Below are positions 31,191 to 40,772 of a DNA stretch of 64,000 nucleotides, in pieces. Source of the stretch: Gammaproteobacteria bacterium (GTDB lineage Bacteria > Pseudomonadota > Gammaproteobacteria > SZUA-140). Below the pieces are notes generated by a model. It searched no databases. It was not told the DNA's origin and was given only the letters and a program-made list of their open reading frames with translations. Numbering within the stretch: position 1 is the stretch's first letter; every line of letters begins with the position of its first letter. The stretch spans positions 62,001 through 126,000 of the forward strand of contig JADJQS010000006.1 in the NCBI GenBank assembly GCA_016712635.1, written 5' to 3'. A program made the translations under genes and the position numbers.

Positions 31191-31829
31191 ATGAACCGGT
31201 ACGAAGCGATCGATGACATGCGGCAGGCAGCGGTGGTCGAGGCGACGCACGCCTGGATCGCGCGTGCGGGCGCGATCTTCGGCCGCCGCTTCGAGCCGAT
31301 CCCGGTGCTGTTCGACCTCATGGGCCGCGCCGCGGGGATGTACCGGGTGCGGCGCGGCGAGCGCGTGATCCGCTACAACCCGTACCTGTTCGCCAAATAC
31401 CCGCATGACAGCCTCTCGGTGACGGTGCCGCACGAGGTCGCGCATTACGTTACCGACCGCCTGTACGGCCTGCGCCGCGTGCGTCCGCACGGGCGCGAGT
31501 GGCGCGCCGTGATGCAGGACTTCGGCGTCGATCCCTCCGCCGCGAGCGAGCATGACCTGGAGGGGATACCCACGCGCGCACAGCGTCGCCACGCCTACCG
31601 CTGCGCCTGTCTCGTCCATCCGCTCACCACGCGGCGGCACAACCTGATCCTGCACGGTGCGCGCTACCGCTGCCGCCGCTGCGGGGATGAACTGTTCTAT
31701 TCGGGACAGCTGGAGACGGATACCCGGGGTCAGGGTAAAAACTGTTCAGCAACCGGGACAAATGATGTGCAGGATTGCGAAAGTTCTTACTCTGACCCCA
31801 ATTTATCGAGCGACTCCCAGCGGTCGTAG
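31191..31829 (+). CDS. SprT-like zinc metalloprotease, 212 aa
   Basis: A SprT/Spartan-type domain: NPYLFAKYPHDSLSVTVPHEVAHYV with the zinc site HEVAH at about residues 81-85 and a downstream zinc ribbon (CACLVHP...RCRRCGDEL). Start ATG 31191. The natural protein probably ends near FYSGQLE; the last 25 or so codons (GQGKNCSATGTND...) come from an intergenic repeat whose arm begins at 31726, so the C-terminus looks like a repeat-derived tail. Bacterial SprT proteins are of uncertain role but homologous to DNA-protein crosslink proteases. Its end overlaps uup on the other strand by 43 bp. Confidence 0.88.
   Translation: MNRYEAIDDMRQAAVVEATHAWIARAGAIFGRRFEPIPVLFDLMGRAAGMYRVRRGERVIRYNPYLFAKYPHDSLSVTVPHEVAHYVTDRLYGLRRVRPHGREWRAVMQDFGVDPSAASEHDLEGIPTRAQRRHAYRCACLVHPLTTRRHNLILHGARYRCRRCGDELFYSGQLETDTRGQGKNCSATGTNDVQDCESSYSDPNLSSDSQRS
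31726..31799. repeat. GGGGTCAG-type inverted repeat in convergent gene ends
   Basis: Arms GGGGTCAGGGTAA (31726-31738) and TTACTCTGACCCC (31787-31799) around a 48-base centre, one G-T mismatch. The left arm lies in the SprT frame; the right arm provides the TAA stop and last codons of uup. Related in its GGGGTCAG or GGGGACAG core to the palindromes at 25558, 28360 and 63380. Confidence 0.65.
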
Positions 31830-33700
31830 GCCAACTGCAGTTCCCGGCCGAGCTCCTCGAGGCGCGCGAGCGCGGCGGTGATGGCGGCCTTGTCCTGCTG
31901 GTAGAATTCGCCGCTGCCAGCCTCCTGTTCGAGCTGCCGCTGTTCCTGCTCCAGCGCCTCGATGCGTCCCGGCAGGGCTTCGAGTTCGCGCCTTTCCGCA
32001 AAGCTCAGCTTGCGTTTCGCCGGCGTTGTTGCCGCGGCTTTGTGCGTCGCCGCAGGCAGTGCGCGCGGCGTCTTGTCCGCGGCGGGGCGCACGCCCGGCG
32101 ACGGAGGGGGGCGGCGCTGGCGCAGCCAGTCCTCGTAACCGCCGACGCATTCGGAGACGTGGCCGCCGCCCTCGAACATGATCGTGCTGGTGACCAGGTT
32201 GTCGAGGAAGCTGCGGTCGTGGCTGACGATCAGCAGGGTGCCGTCGTAATCCGACAGCAGGTCCTCCAGCAGTTCGAGGGTGTCCACGTCGAGGTCGTTG
32301 GTCGGCTCGTCCAGTACCAGCATGTTGGCGGGTTTGGTGAACAGGCGCGCGAGCAGCAGGCGGTTGCGTTCGCCGCCGGAGAGGATGCGCACCGGGGCGT
32401 CGATGCGTTCCGGCGGGAACAGGAAGTCCTTCAGGTATCCGACCACGTGGCGCGGACGGCCGCGCACCTCGACGAAGTCGCTGCCCTCGCTGATGTTGTC
32501 GCGCACGGTCTTGTCCGGATCGAGCAGTTCGCGCTGCTGGTCGAAGTAGGCGATCTGCAGGCGGCTGCCGTGTACCACGTCGCCGGAATCGGGACTGAGC
32601 TCGCCCAGGATCAGCTTCAGCAGCGTGCTCTTGCCGGAGCCGTTCGGTCCCATGATTCCGATGCGGTCGCCGCGCACGATGCTGGTGGAGAAGTCGCGGA
32701 CGATGCAGCGGCCGCCGTAGCTGAAGCTGACGTGGCGCAGGTCGACCACGCGCCGGCCCGACGCCTCTCCGGCGTCGACGGCGAGGCTGGCCTTTCCCGC
32801 GGCGTCGATGCGGCCCGCGCGCTCGCGGCGCATCTGCTCCAGCAGGTTCACGCGGCCCTCGTTGCGCGTCCGCCGCGCCTTGATGCCCTGGCGGATCCAC
32901 ACCTCGTGCTCGGCGAGCTTGCGGTCGAACCGGGCATTGGCCTGCTCCTCGGCCGCGAGCATCTCGTCCTTGCGGCGCAGGTAGTTCGCGTAGTCGCCCG
33001 GGAACGAGGTGAGGCGGCCGCGGTCCAGTTCAATGAGGCGGGTGGCGAGCCGGCGCAGGAAGGTGCGGTCATGGGTGATGAAGATCAGCGCGCCGCGGAA
33101 GGACAGCAGGTAATCCTCCAGCCAGTCGATCGCCTTGATGTCCATGTGGTTGGTCGGCTCGTCGAGCAGCAGCAGGTCGGGCGCGCTGACCAGCGCCTGC
33201 GCCAGCATCACGCGGCGCCGCACGCCGCCGGAGCATGTGTTGACGGCCTGGTCCGGCGGCAGGTCGAGTCGGCTCAATACGGTCTCGACCTGCTGCGCCA
33301 GGTTCCAGCCATCACGTGTCTCGATCTGCTGCTGCAGTGCGGACAGCTCGGCGAGCGCGCCGGGCGCGGCGCCGTCGAGCCGTTGCGCCGCCCGGTGGTA
33401 GTCGCCGAGCAGCCGGCCGACATCGCCCAGCCCGGCGCTTACCGCATCATAGATGGTCGCATCAATGTCGAGGGGAACCTCCTGTTCCAGGTGCGAGACG
33501 CGCAGGGTGTCGCGCCGCCAGACCTTGCCGTCGTCGGGCTGAGCCTTGCCGCTGAGCACGCGGAACAGGGTGGATTTTCCCGCGCCGTTGCGTCCGATCA
33601 GGCACACCCGCTCGCCCGCCGCGATCTCGAAACTGACATGGTCGAGCAGGGGGTGGTGGCCGTACGCGAGCGAGACCTCGTTGAGCGTGAGGAGCGTCAT
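31787..33700 (-). CDS. uup: ABC-F ATPase Uup, 637 aa
   Basis: Two ATP-binding domains without membrane segments: NBD1 Walker A GRNGAGKST (about 36-44) and Walker B LLLLDEPTN; NBD2 Walker A GPNGSGKST (about 348-356) and Walker B MLVLDEPTN. A C-terminal coiled coil (RIEALEQEQRQLEQEAGSGE) is the Uup-specific tail that binds DNA or ribosomes. NBD1's signature reads TCSGGVRRR in place of LSGG, a mild variant; NBD2 is standard LSGGERNR. Uup resolves stalled ribosomes and suppresses transposon excision. Start at ATG 33700 with a weak Shine-Dalgarno. The last three codons (GSE) and stop are in a repeat. Confidence 0.95.
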   Translation of the reverse strand: MTLLTLNEVSLAYGHHPLLDHVSFEIAAGERVCLIGRNGAGKSTLFRVLSGKAQPDDGKVWRRDTLRVSHLEQEVPLDIDATIYDAVSAGLGDVGRLLGDYHRAAQRLDGAAPGALAELSALQQQIETRDGWNLAQQVETVLSRLDLPPDQAVNTCSGGVRRRVMLAQALVSAPDLLLLDEPTNHMDIKAIDWLEDYLLSFRGALIFITHDRTFLRRLATRLIELDRGRLTSFPGDYANYLRRKDEMLAAEEQANARFDRKLAEHEVWIRQGIKARRTRNEGRVNLLEQMRRERAGRIDAAGKASLAVDAGEASGRRVVDLRHVSFSYGGRCIVRDFSTSIVRGDRIGIMGPNGSGKSTLLKLILGELSPDSGDVVHGSRLQIAYFDQQRELLDPDKTVRDNISEGSDFVEVRGRPRHVVGYLKDFLFPPERIDAPVRILSGGERNRLLLARLFTKPANMLVLDEPTNDLDVDTLELLEDLLSDYDGTLLIVSHDRSFLDNLVTSTIMFEGGGHVSECVGGYEDWLRQRRPPPSPGVRPAADKTPRALPAATHKAAATTPAKRKLSFAERRELEALPGRIEALEQEQRQLEQEAGSGEFYQQDKAAITAALARLEELGRELQLAYDRWESLDKLGSE

Positions 33701-33758
33701 GGCTGAATTGCGCGCGGCGCGGTCCCGGGTGCGCCGGATCCAGCCGCCGTCCGGCGGT

Positions 33759-33956
33759 TTATGACTGCGTGCTGCCGGTGCCGCCCGCCTGCGGTTTCTT
33801 CTGCGCCGCCAGGCGTTCGACGATCTTGAGGCGCTCCTCGTCGGAGAGCTTGTACCAGGTATTGGACTCTTTATCCGTCATCCCGCATGCGGTGCACACA
33901 CCGTTATCATCCATGATGCACTCGCTGACGCAGGGCGATTTGACTGCACTTCCCAT
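33759..33956 (-). CDS. DUF1289 Fe-S/zinc-binding small protein, 65 aa
   Basis: Four conserved cysteines near the N-terminus (SPCVSECIMDDNGVCTACGM; Cys9, 13, 21, 24), followed by the family block WYKLSDEERLKIVERLAAQ and a basic tail. AGGAG is seven bases upstream of ATG. DUF1289 proteins are short cytoplasmic proteins with a likely metal site, often near ubiquinone or flavin genes; here it lies between uup and the flavodoxin-UbiA fusion gene. Function unknown. Confidence 0.92.
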   Translation of the reverse strand: MGSAVKSPCVSECIMDDNGVCTACGMTDKESNTWYKLSDEERLKIVERLAAQKKPQAGGTGSTQS

Positions 33957-34054
33957 GGGATCTCCTCAGACAGTTTACGCCGTTCGGCCGGGTTCGATTT
34001 CCGGGCGCCATTATCGCATAGAATCCGCGCCGGGATGCGTCACCGTGGCTGTAC

Positions 34055-35566
34055 CTACAGCGTATTCCAGAACGGCACCGCGACGAACCACAGTATGTAA
34101 CTCAGGGCGGTGGCCATCAGGCCGTTGATGCGCGTCGGGCGGCGGTACCTCCGCCGGTAGCGCTGCAGCATGACGAGCAGCAGCGCCGCGTGCGGCAGCA
34201 CGAACCAGCCTATGCCCGCATAGCTGTCCCCGCCGATCCCCAGCACCTGCCACGCCAGCGCGAACGCCGCCGCGGCCACGACCGCCGCCATGCAGAACAC
34301 GAGCGCGCGACCGGCCCCGAGTTCGGCCACCAGCGTGCGCTTGCCCACCGCGGAATCGGCCTCCAGGTCCGGGATCGCCGACAGCGTGATGGCGGGCAGG
34401 ATGGACCAGAACAGGGGCAGGCCGAGCATCCAGGGCAGGGGGTCCGCGGCCGGTCCGCCCAGCAGCAGCCAGCCGCAGACGACGGCGAGGAAGCTGTGAG
34501 TGAGTGCGACCACAACCTCGCCGAGGCCGCGCCAGCAGAACCGCAGGGGCGGCGACGTATAGCCCAGGCAGAGTATCACGCCGCTCACGCATAGCGCGCC
34601 CAGCGTCGCCGCCGGCACGCCGCCCGCGGCGGACAGCAGCAGGCCGCTGGCGGCGAAGCCGGTGAGCGCGAAGGCCAGGCCGTAGCGCACCTCGGCGAAA
34701 CTCAGCGCGCCGTCGACCAGCACGCGGGAACCGCCGTTGAACGGGCTGAAGTTGCGATTGCGGCGGTCGCTGTCGTAGTCGACATATTCGTTGATCAGCA
34801 CGGCGGCGAACTCGAGCAGGAACACCGCGAGATATCCCAGCCAGTACACCGGCTGCGCAAACACGCCGACGCCGTGGGCCATACCCGCACCCAGCGTATA
34901 GGCGAGCCAGGTCATCGGGTAGAACTGCAGGCGCATCGCCCGGATCCAGCTCAGCGTCTTCGCCGCCACGGCCTCGCCGCGGTCCGGCACGCCGAGAGCG
35001 AGGCGGCGCCCGGCCGCGCGCGCCTTCTCGATCCAGTGCGCCCGCTGCGGCGGCGTGGAATTGAACACGGTACCGAAGCGCAGCACGCGAACCGGCGTGA
35101 CGCCGCAGAACTGCAGGGTGGCGCGCTTGAGCGCGTTGATGCCCGGCTGGCCGTAGATGAGGCGGTAGACCCAGCCCGGGGTATCCATGGTCGTGATGAT
35201 CTGGGCCGTTTTTCCCTTCAGCAGCCTGTCCCAGGTGCCATCGTCATGCATCTGGAAGGCGAAGCCGGGCGAGAAGATCCGGTCGATGAATCCCTTGAGC
35301 AGGGCGGGCATCATCCCCCACCAGTTCGGAAAGACGAAGGCCAGGTGATCCGCCCAGGTGACGTGCGCGCGGGCCTGGGCCAGGTCGGGTTCATCGCCCT
35401 GCGCGTCCTGCGGCCGGGTGGGATAGTTGGTGTCGAAGGCCAGATCGCCGAGGCGCAGGATACGGACATCCTGTCCGGATTGACGCGCGCCTCCGGCATA
35501 GGCCTCGGCCAGCGCACCGCACAGGCTGGAGTGATTGGGGTGACCGAGGATGACCAGGACCTTCAT
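34055..35566 (-). CDS. Fusion of NAD(P)H quinone-reductase flavodoxin domain with UbiA-type prenyltransferase, 503 aa
   Basis: Residues 1-195 are a flavodoxin-2 fold NAD(P)H-quinone reductase (MKVLVILGHPNHSSLCGALAEAY; WADHLAFVFPNWWGMMPALLKGFIDRIF; phosphate-binding and aromatic FMN blocks). Residues about 205-503 form a UbiA-type polyprenyl transferase with about nine membrane helices, a first acidic motif NEYVDYDSDRRN (near 270) and a second DLEADSAVGKRTL (near 400). Both halves look complete and the linker is short (AKTLSWIRAMRL). A single chain would couple reduction of a quinone to prenylation or work on a prenylated quinone. Whether the junction is real rather than assembly-made should be tested; the reading frame is open and codon use is even across it. 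Upstream of the gene lies the divergent pst operon. Confidence 0.85.
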   Translation of the reverse strand: MKVLVILGHPNHSSLCGALAEAYAGGARQSGQDVRILRLGDLAFDTNYPTRPQDAQGDEPDLAQARAHVTWADHLAFVFPNWWGMMPALLKGFIDRIFSPGFAFQMHDDGTWDRLLKGKTAQIITTMDTPGWVYRLIYGQPGINALKRATLQFCGVTPVRVLRFGTVFNSTPPQRAHWIEKARAAGRRLALGVPDRGEAVAAKTLSWIRAMRLQFYPMTWLAYTLGAGMAHGVGVFAQPVYWLGYLAVFLLEFAAVLINEYVDYDSDRRNRNFSPFNGGSRVLVDGALSFAEVRYGLAFALTGFAASGLLLSAAGGVPAATLGALCVSGVILCLGYTSPPLRFCWRGLGEVVVALTHSFLAVVCGWLLLGGPAADPLPWMLGLPLFWSILPAITLSAIPDLEADSAVGKRTLVAELGAGRALVFCMAAVVAAAAFALAWQVLGIGGDSYAGIGWFVLPHAALLLVMLQRYRRRYRRPTRINGLMATALSYILWFVAVPFWNTL

Positions 35567-35798
35567 GCGCCCTCCGGGTGTCGTTCGAAGCGCTCATCCG
35601 TCCGCTCCGCAATTATTCGGTGTCTACCTGTGCTGGTAAATAATGCGTGATTTTGCATGAAGTTAGCTGCTAATACAAACATCAGCCGCACTCGCCGGCT
35701 CGTGTGTATCCCCATGACCCAGGCAGAATAGGGGAATTGTGACGCCCGCGTGACACCGGCCGTGCGAGAATGGCCCGGGCAGTAATGCCGCAGGCCGG

Positions 35799-35816
35799 TT
35801 GTAATTAAACTGTCAT
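35799..35816 (+). promoter_or_regulatory. Pho box (PhoB site) upstream of pstS
   Basis: Two direct seven-base units TTGTAAT and CTGTCAT separated by four bases (TAAA). The second unit matches the PhoB consensus perfectly. A third, weak unit (CTCCTTT) follows at the same 11-base step. The box ends 10 bases before the -10, as in E. coli phosphate promoters. Confidence 0.75.
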
Positions 35817-35826
35817 ACAGCTCCTT

Positions 35827-35832
35827 TATAAA
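35827..35832 (+). promoter_or_regulatory. -10 element of the pstS promoter
   Basis: TATAAA on the plus strand, 10 bases after the Pho box; there is no separate -35, as expected for a PhoB-activated promoter. The leader to the ATG at 35961 is about 120 bases. Confidence 0.65.
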
Positions 35833-35960
35833 GTCGGTGTTCGCAAACAGCGCCTCACCAGGGGTGCATTCAGAGGGAATGACCGGTGGCCGCGATGGAT
35901 GCCCCGCCGCGGCGCCGGCCCAGGTGATCAACCTGACTGATATATTAAGAGGAAAACGAC

Positions 35961-37007
35961 ATGCTTAGAAAACCGGTTCTAATGGCGACATTCACCGCAG
36001 CCCTGCTGGCTGCCGCCGTGTCCGCGCAGGCCGCGCGCGACTATATCAGTATCGTGGGCTCGTCCACGGTCTATCCCTTCAGCACGGTAGTAGCCGAGCA
36101 GTACGGCAAGGCGACCAAGTTCAAGACCCCCAAGATCGAATCCACCGGCACGGGCGGCGGCTTCAAGCTGTTCTGCGCCGGCGTCGGCGTCGAACATCCG
36201 GACGTCACCAACGCCTCGCGCGCGATCAAGAAGAGCGAATACGACGCCTGCCAGCAGAACGGCGTGAAGGATATCATCGAGGTCAAGATCGGCTACGACG
36301 GTATCGCCGTCGCGAACTCGAAGAAGGCGGCACAGATGCAGTTGACGCTGCGCGACATCTACCTGGCCCTGGCCAAGGAAGTGCCGGATCCGAAGGGCGG
36401 TGACCGCGTGGTGCCGAATCCCTACAAGACCTGGAAGGATGTCAACCCGGCCCTGCCCGCCAACAAGATCGAAGTCCTCGGCCCGCCCCCGACTTCGGGC
36501 ACGCGCGACGCCTTTGCCGAGCTGGCACTGGAAGGCGGCTGCCAGACCTTCAGCTGGATCAAGGATCTCAAGAAGAAGGACGAGGACCAGTTCAAGCGCA
36601 TCTGCATGACCGTGCGCGAGGACGGCGCCTACATCGAGGCCGGTGAAAACGACAACCTGATCGTGCAGAAGCTGGAAAGCAACCCCAACGCCGTCGGCGT
36701 CTTCGGCTACAGCTTCCTGGACCAGAACCGGGATTATGTCCAGGGTTCCATCGTGGACGGCGTGGCCGCCGAGTATGATGCGATCGCGGAAGGGAAATAT
36801 CCGATCTCGCGGCCCCTGTTCTTCTACGTGAAGAAGGCCCACATCGGGGTGATCCCGGGCATCGAGGAATTCCTGAAGGAGTTCAGCAGCGAGAAGGCCT
36901 GGGGCCCCGAGGGTTACCTGTCCGATCGCGGTCTGATCTCCATGCCGGACGCCGAGCGCGCCAAGTTCCGCGATGCGGCGGTGAAACTGACGCCGATGTC
37001 GATGTAA
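35961..37007 (+). CDS. pstS: Phosphate-binding protein PstS, 348 aa
   Basis: A signal peptide (ATFTAALLAAAVSAQA) precedes an ABC-importer binding protein with the phosphate loop SIVGSSTVYPFSTVVAEQYG and ESTGTGGGFKLFCAG, SRAIKKSEYDACQ, and the TSGTRDAF block. It captures phosphate in the periplasm and hands it to PstCAB. AGAGGAAA lies ahead of the ATG. First gene of the pst operon, controlled by PhoB. An intrinsic terminator after the gene should make it more highly expressed than the rest. Confidence 0.97.
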   Translation: MLRKPVLMATFTAALLAAAVSAQAARDYISIVGSSTVYPFSTVVAEQYGKATKFKTPKIESTGTGGGFKLFCAGVGVEHPDVTNASRAIKKSEYDACQQNGVKDIIEVKIGYDGIAVANSKKAAQMQLTLRDIYLALAKEVPDPKGGDRVVPNPYKTWKDVNPALPANKIEVLGPPPTSGTRDAFAELALEGGCQTFSWIKDLKKKDEDQFKRICMTVREDGAYIEAGENDNLIVQKLESNPNAVGVFGYSFLDQNRDYVQGSIVDGVAAEYDAIAEGKYPISRPLFFYVKKAHIGVIPGIEEFLKEFSSEKAWGPEGYLSDRGLISMPDAERAKFRDAAVKLTPMSM

Positions 37008-37017
37008 GATCCGTAAC

Positions 37018-37052
37018 GCGGCGGCCGGCGCATGCCGGCCGCCGCATTTTTG
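37018..37052 (+). terminator. Intrinsic terminator between pstS and pstC
   Basis: A 12-base perfect stem (GCGGCGGCCGGC with complement) around GCAT, followed by ATTTTTG. Partial read-through would lower pstCAB relative to pstS. Confidence 0.85.
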
Positions 37053-37106
37053 TCACGAACGTTGTTTGATATTTTACTGCACAGAAATATAACGACGGTC
37101 TAGGCC

Positions 37107-38489
37107 ATGCAAACCTCCATGCTGATCATGGTCCTGCTGATCCTCAGCTCGATCGCCTTCTACCTGGGGCGGCGGCGCGCCCTCTCGGTCGCGCAGGGCA
37201 AGGTCCGCAACCTGCATTCCCTGCCGTCCTACTACGGTTACTACGTCGCCCTGTGGTGCGGACTTCCCGCCCTGCTGGTGGCGGGCATCTGGTTTTCCGC
37301 CGAGGATGCGATCATCACGGGCATACTGGTTGAGAATCTGCCGCAGGAGATTCGCAGCCTGGATCCGGGCCGGATCAACCTGGTGGTCAACGATATTCGC
37401 AATCTGGTCAGCGGCAACGTCACCTCGCGGGAGGCCGACGCGGCCATGCTGGCGGCGTCAGACCATTACCGCCAGTTGCGCGCTACGAGCCACGCCGCGC
37501 TGAGCGTCGTCGCGCTCGCGCTCGTCATCGTCGCCGGCACCTTCAGCCTGGCACGCATCAGGCCGGATTACCGCGCCCGCAACGCCGTCGAACGCATCGT
37601 CATGGCGCTGCTCATCGCCTGCTCGAGCATCGCGATCTTCACCACTATCGGCATCGTGCTCTCGGTGCTGTTCGAATCGCTGCGCTTCTTCCAGACGATT
37701 TCCATCTTCGAGTTCCTGTTCAGCCCGCACTGGAGCCCGCAGACCGCGCTCCGCGCCGACCAGGTCGGTTCCTCCGGGGCGTTCGGCGCCGTGCCGCTGT
37801 TCGCCGGCACCCTGCTGATCTCGTTCATCGCCATGGTGGTGGCGGTGCCGATCGGCCTGCTCTCCGCCATCTACCTGTCGGAATATGCCGGCCCCAGGCT
37901 GCGCGCCAACGTGAAGCCGCTGCTCGAGATCCTCGCGGGCATCCCGACCGTCGTTTACGGATTCTTCGCGGCCCTGGTCGTCGCCCCGATGATCCGCGAC
38001 GCCGGCGCCACCCTCGGCCTCGACGTCGCCTCGGAGAGCGCGCTCGCCGCCGGGCTCGTGATGGGCATCATGATCATCCCCTTCGTCTCCTCGCTGTCGG
38101 ACGACGTCATCAACGCGGTGCCGCAGGCGCTGCGCGACGGCGCCTACGCCCTGGGCTCGACCCAGTCGGAGACGGTGCGCAAGGTGATCCTGCCGGCCGC
38201 GCTGCCCGGCATCGTCGGCGGCATCCTGCTGGCCGTGTCACGCGCCATCGGCGAGACCATGATCGTGGTCATGGCCGCGGGCCTGTCCGCGAACCTGACT
38301 GCCAACCCGCTGGATGCGGTCACCACGGTGACAGTGCAGATTGTGACCCTGCTGACGGGAGACCAGGAATTCGACAGTCCGAAGACCCTGGCCGCGTTCG
38401 CCCTCGGCCTGGTGCTGTTCGTCGCGACGCTGCTGTTGAACGTATTCGCCCTGCATATCGTGCGGAAGTACCGGGAGCAATATGAATAA
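37107..38489 (+). CDS. pstC: Phosphate ABC transporter permease PstC, long form, 460 aa
   Basis: The C-terminal 250 residues are a standard PstC permease (FAGTLLISFIAMVVAVPIGLLSAIYLSEYA; GIPTVVYGFFAALVVAP; the EAA-loop block ALRDGAYALGSTQSETVRKVILPAALPGI). An N-terminal extension of about 150-200 residues carries two further helices (LIMVLLILSSIAFYLG; TSHAALSVVALALVIVAGTF) and a soluble loop between them, not present in E. coli PstC. Such extended forms are known in marine and soil proteobacteria. Overlaps pstA by eight bases. Confidence 0.95.
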   Translation: MQTSMLIMVLLILSSIAFYLGRRRALSVAQGKVRNLHSLPSYYGYYVALWCGLPALLVAGIWFSAEDAIITGILVENLPQEIRSLDPGRINLVVNDIRNLVSGNVTSREADAAMLAASDHYRQLRATSHAALSVVALALVIVAGTFSLARIRPDYRARNAVERIVMALLIACSSIAIFTTIGIVLSVLFESLRFFQTISIFEFLFSPHWSPQTALRADQVGSSGAFGAVPLFAGTLLISFIAMVVAVPIGLLSAIYLSEYAGPRLRANVKPLLEILAGIPTVVYGFFAALVVAPMIRDAGATLGLDVASESALAAGLVMGIMIIPFVSSLSDDVINAVPQALRDGAYALGSTQSETVRKVILPAALPGIVGGILLAVSRAIGETMIVVMAAGLSANLTANPLDAVTTVTVQIVTLLTGDQEFDSPKTLAAFALGLVLFVATLLLNVFALHIVRKYREQYE

Positions 38490-39804
38490 TCAGGAAAGGG
38501 ATAACGCCGGCGCCGACGGGCTGGATTCCCGGCGCACCATCGAGATCGTGCGCGCCGGTCTGAAGCGGCGCCAGGCGGCGGAAACGCGCTTCCGTATCTA
38601 CGGTTTTGCGGCGATCGTGCTCGGCCTGGCGTCCCTTTCAGTGCTGTTCGTGAGCATCGTCGGCAACGGCTACACAGCCTTCACGCAGACCTATATAAAG
38701 GTACCGGTATACTTCGACCCTGCCGGGATCGATCCCGAAGGGACGCGTGATCCGGAGACGCTCAACACCGCCGATTACGCCGGTCTGGTGAAGGCATCCC
38801 TGCGTGAGATGTTCCCTGCCGTGACGGATCGCAGCGAGCGTCGTGATCTCTACAGCATCATCAGCACCGGCGCGGGCTTCGAGCTGCGCGACAGGGTGCT
38901 GGACGATCACGCTCTGATCGGCGCCCGGCAGGAAGTCTGGCTGGTGGCCGACGACGAGGTCGACATGCTGATGAAGGGCCACGTTGATCGCACGGTTCCT
39001 GAGCTGGACCGGCGCGTCAAGGACGACCAGATCGCCTGGATCGACCAGCTCGTCGCGGACGGCCGCGTGGAGAAGCGCTTCAACACGAATTTCTTCCTTG
39101 CGGGCGACTCGCGCGATCCGGAACTGGCCGGCATCCGCGGGGCGCTCGTCGGATCCTTGTACACGCTGCTGCTGACCCTGCTACTGTCCTTCCCCATCGG
39201 GGTGGCTGCCGCGGTCTACCTGGAGGAGTTCGCGCCGCGCAACCGGCTGACCGACCTGATCGAGGTCAACATCAACAACCTCGCGGCCGTGCCCTCCATC
39301 GTGTTCGGCCTGCTGGGACTCGCGGTGTTCATCAACTTCTTCGGTATTCCGCGCTCCTCGCCGCTGGTCGGCGCGCTGGTTCTGACGTTGCTGGTGCTGC
39401 CCACCATCATCATTGCGAGCCGCGCCGCGCTGAAGTCGGTGCCGCCCTCGATCCGCGAGGCCGCGCTCGGCGTGGGCGCCTCGCCGATGCAGGCCATGTT
39501 CTACCACGTGCTGCCGCTCGCCATGCCGGGCATGCTGACCGGAACCATCATCGGCATGGCGCATGCGCTCGGCGAGACCGCGCCGCTGCTGATGATCGGC
39601 ATGGTGGCCTTCATCGTGACCGTACCCGGGGGTGTGTTCGACCCGGCCACCGTGTTGCCGGTGCAGGTCTTCCTCTGGGCCGACAGCCCCGAGCGGGCGT
39701 TCGTCGAGAAGACCTCGGCGGCCATCCTGGTGCTGCTCGCGTTTCTCATCCTGATGAATGCGGTCGCCGTCATCCTGCGCAAGCGGTTCGAGCGCAGGTG
39801 GTGA
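38482..39804 (+). CDS. pstA: Phosphate ABC transporter permease PstA, long form, 440 aa
   Basis: An N-terminal helix (IYGFAAIVLGLASLSVLFVSIVG) is followed by a large periplasmic insertion (about residues 65-205) and then the normal permease core (GSLYTLLLTLLLSFPIGVAAAVYLEEFAPRN; VPSIVFGLLGLAVFINFFG; SIREAALGVGASPMQAMFYHVLPLAMPG). It pairs with the extended PstC. The insertion is not in E. coli PstA, so PstC and PstA here are both enlarged, possibly making contact with an accessory periplasmic part. Start overlaps pstC. Confidence 0.95.
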   Translation: MNNQERDNAGADGLDSRRTIEIVRAGLKRRQAAETRFRIYGFAAIVLGLASLSVLFVSIVGNGYTAFTQTYIKVPVYFDPAGIDPEGTRDPETLNTADYAGLVKASLREMFPAVTDRSERRDLYSIISTGAGFELRDRVLDDHALIGARQEVWLVADDEVDMLMKGHVDRTVPELDRRVKDDQIAWIDQLVADGRVEKRFNTNFFLAGDSRDPELAGIRGALVGSLYTLLLTLLLSFPIGVAAAVYLEEFAPRNRLTDLIEVNINNLAAVPSIVFGLLGLAVFINFFGIPRSSPLVGALVLTLLVLPTIIIASRAALKSVPPSIREAALGVGASPMQAMFYHVLPLAMPGMLTGTIIGMAHALGETAPLLMIGMVAFIVTVPGGVFDPATVLPVQVFLWADSPERAFVEKTSAAILVLLAFLILMNAVAVILRKRFERRW

Positions 39805-39834
39805 TTTTACGAATACCTGCAAGAGGGCTGGCAT

Positions 39835-40723
<889 letters not shown>

Positions 40724-40772
40724 CGGCTCCGCCGCGCGGCATCATCAACCCGTACCGACACGGGAGCGACAT

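Larger units (their letters stand above)
35567..35960. other. Divergent region between the UbiA fusion and pst operon
   Basis: 394 bp with no gene. The right half contains the Pho box and -10 of pstS, listed separately. The left half, next to the fusion gene, has an AT-rich patch (AATAATGCGTGATTTTGCATG) that could hold its promoter. Confidence 0.6.

Noticed and set aside
34190..34594. Possible separate gene inside the UbiA fusion
   Set aside because: Antisense, low-complexity and without homology features; the fusion frame is continuous through it.
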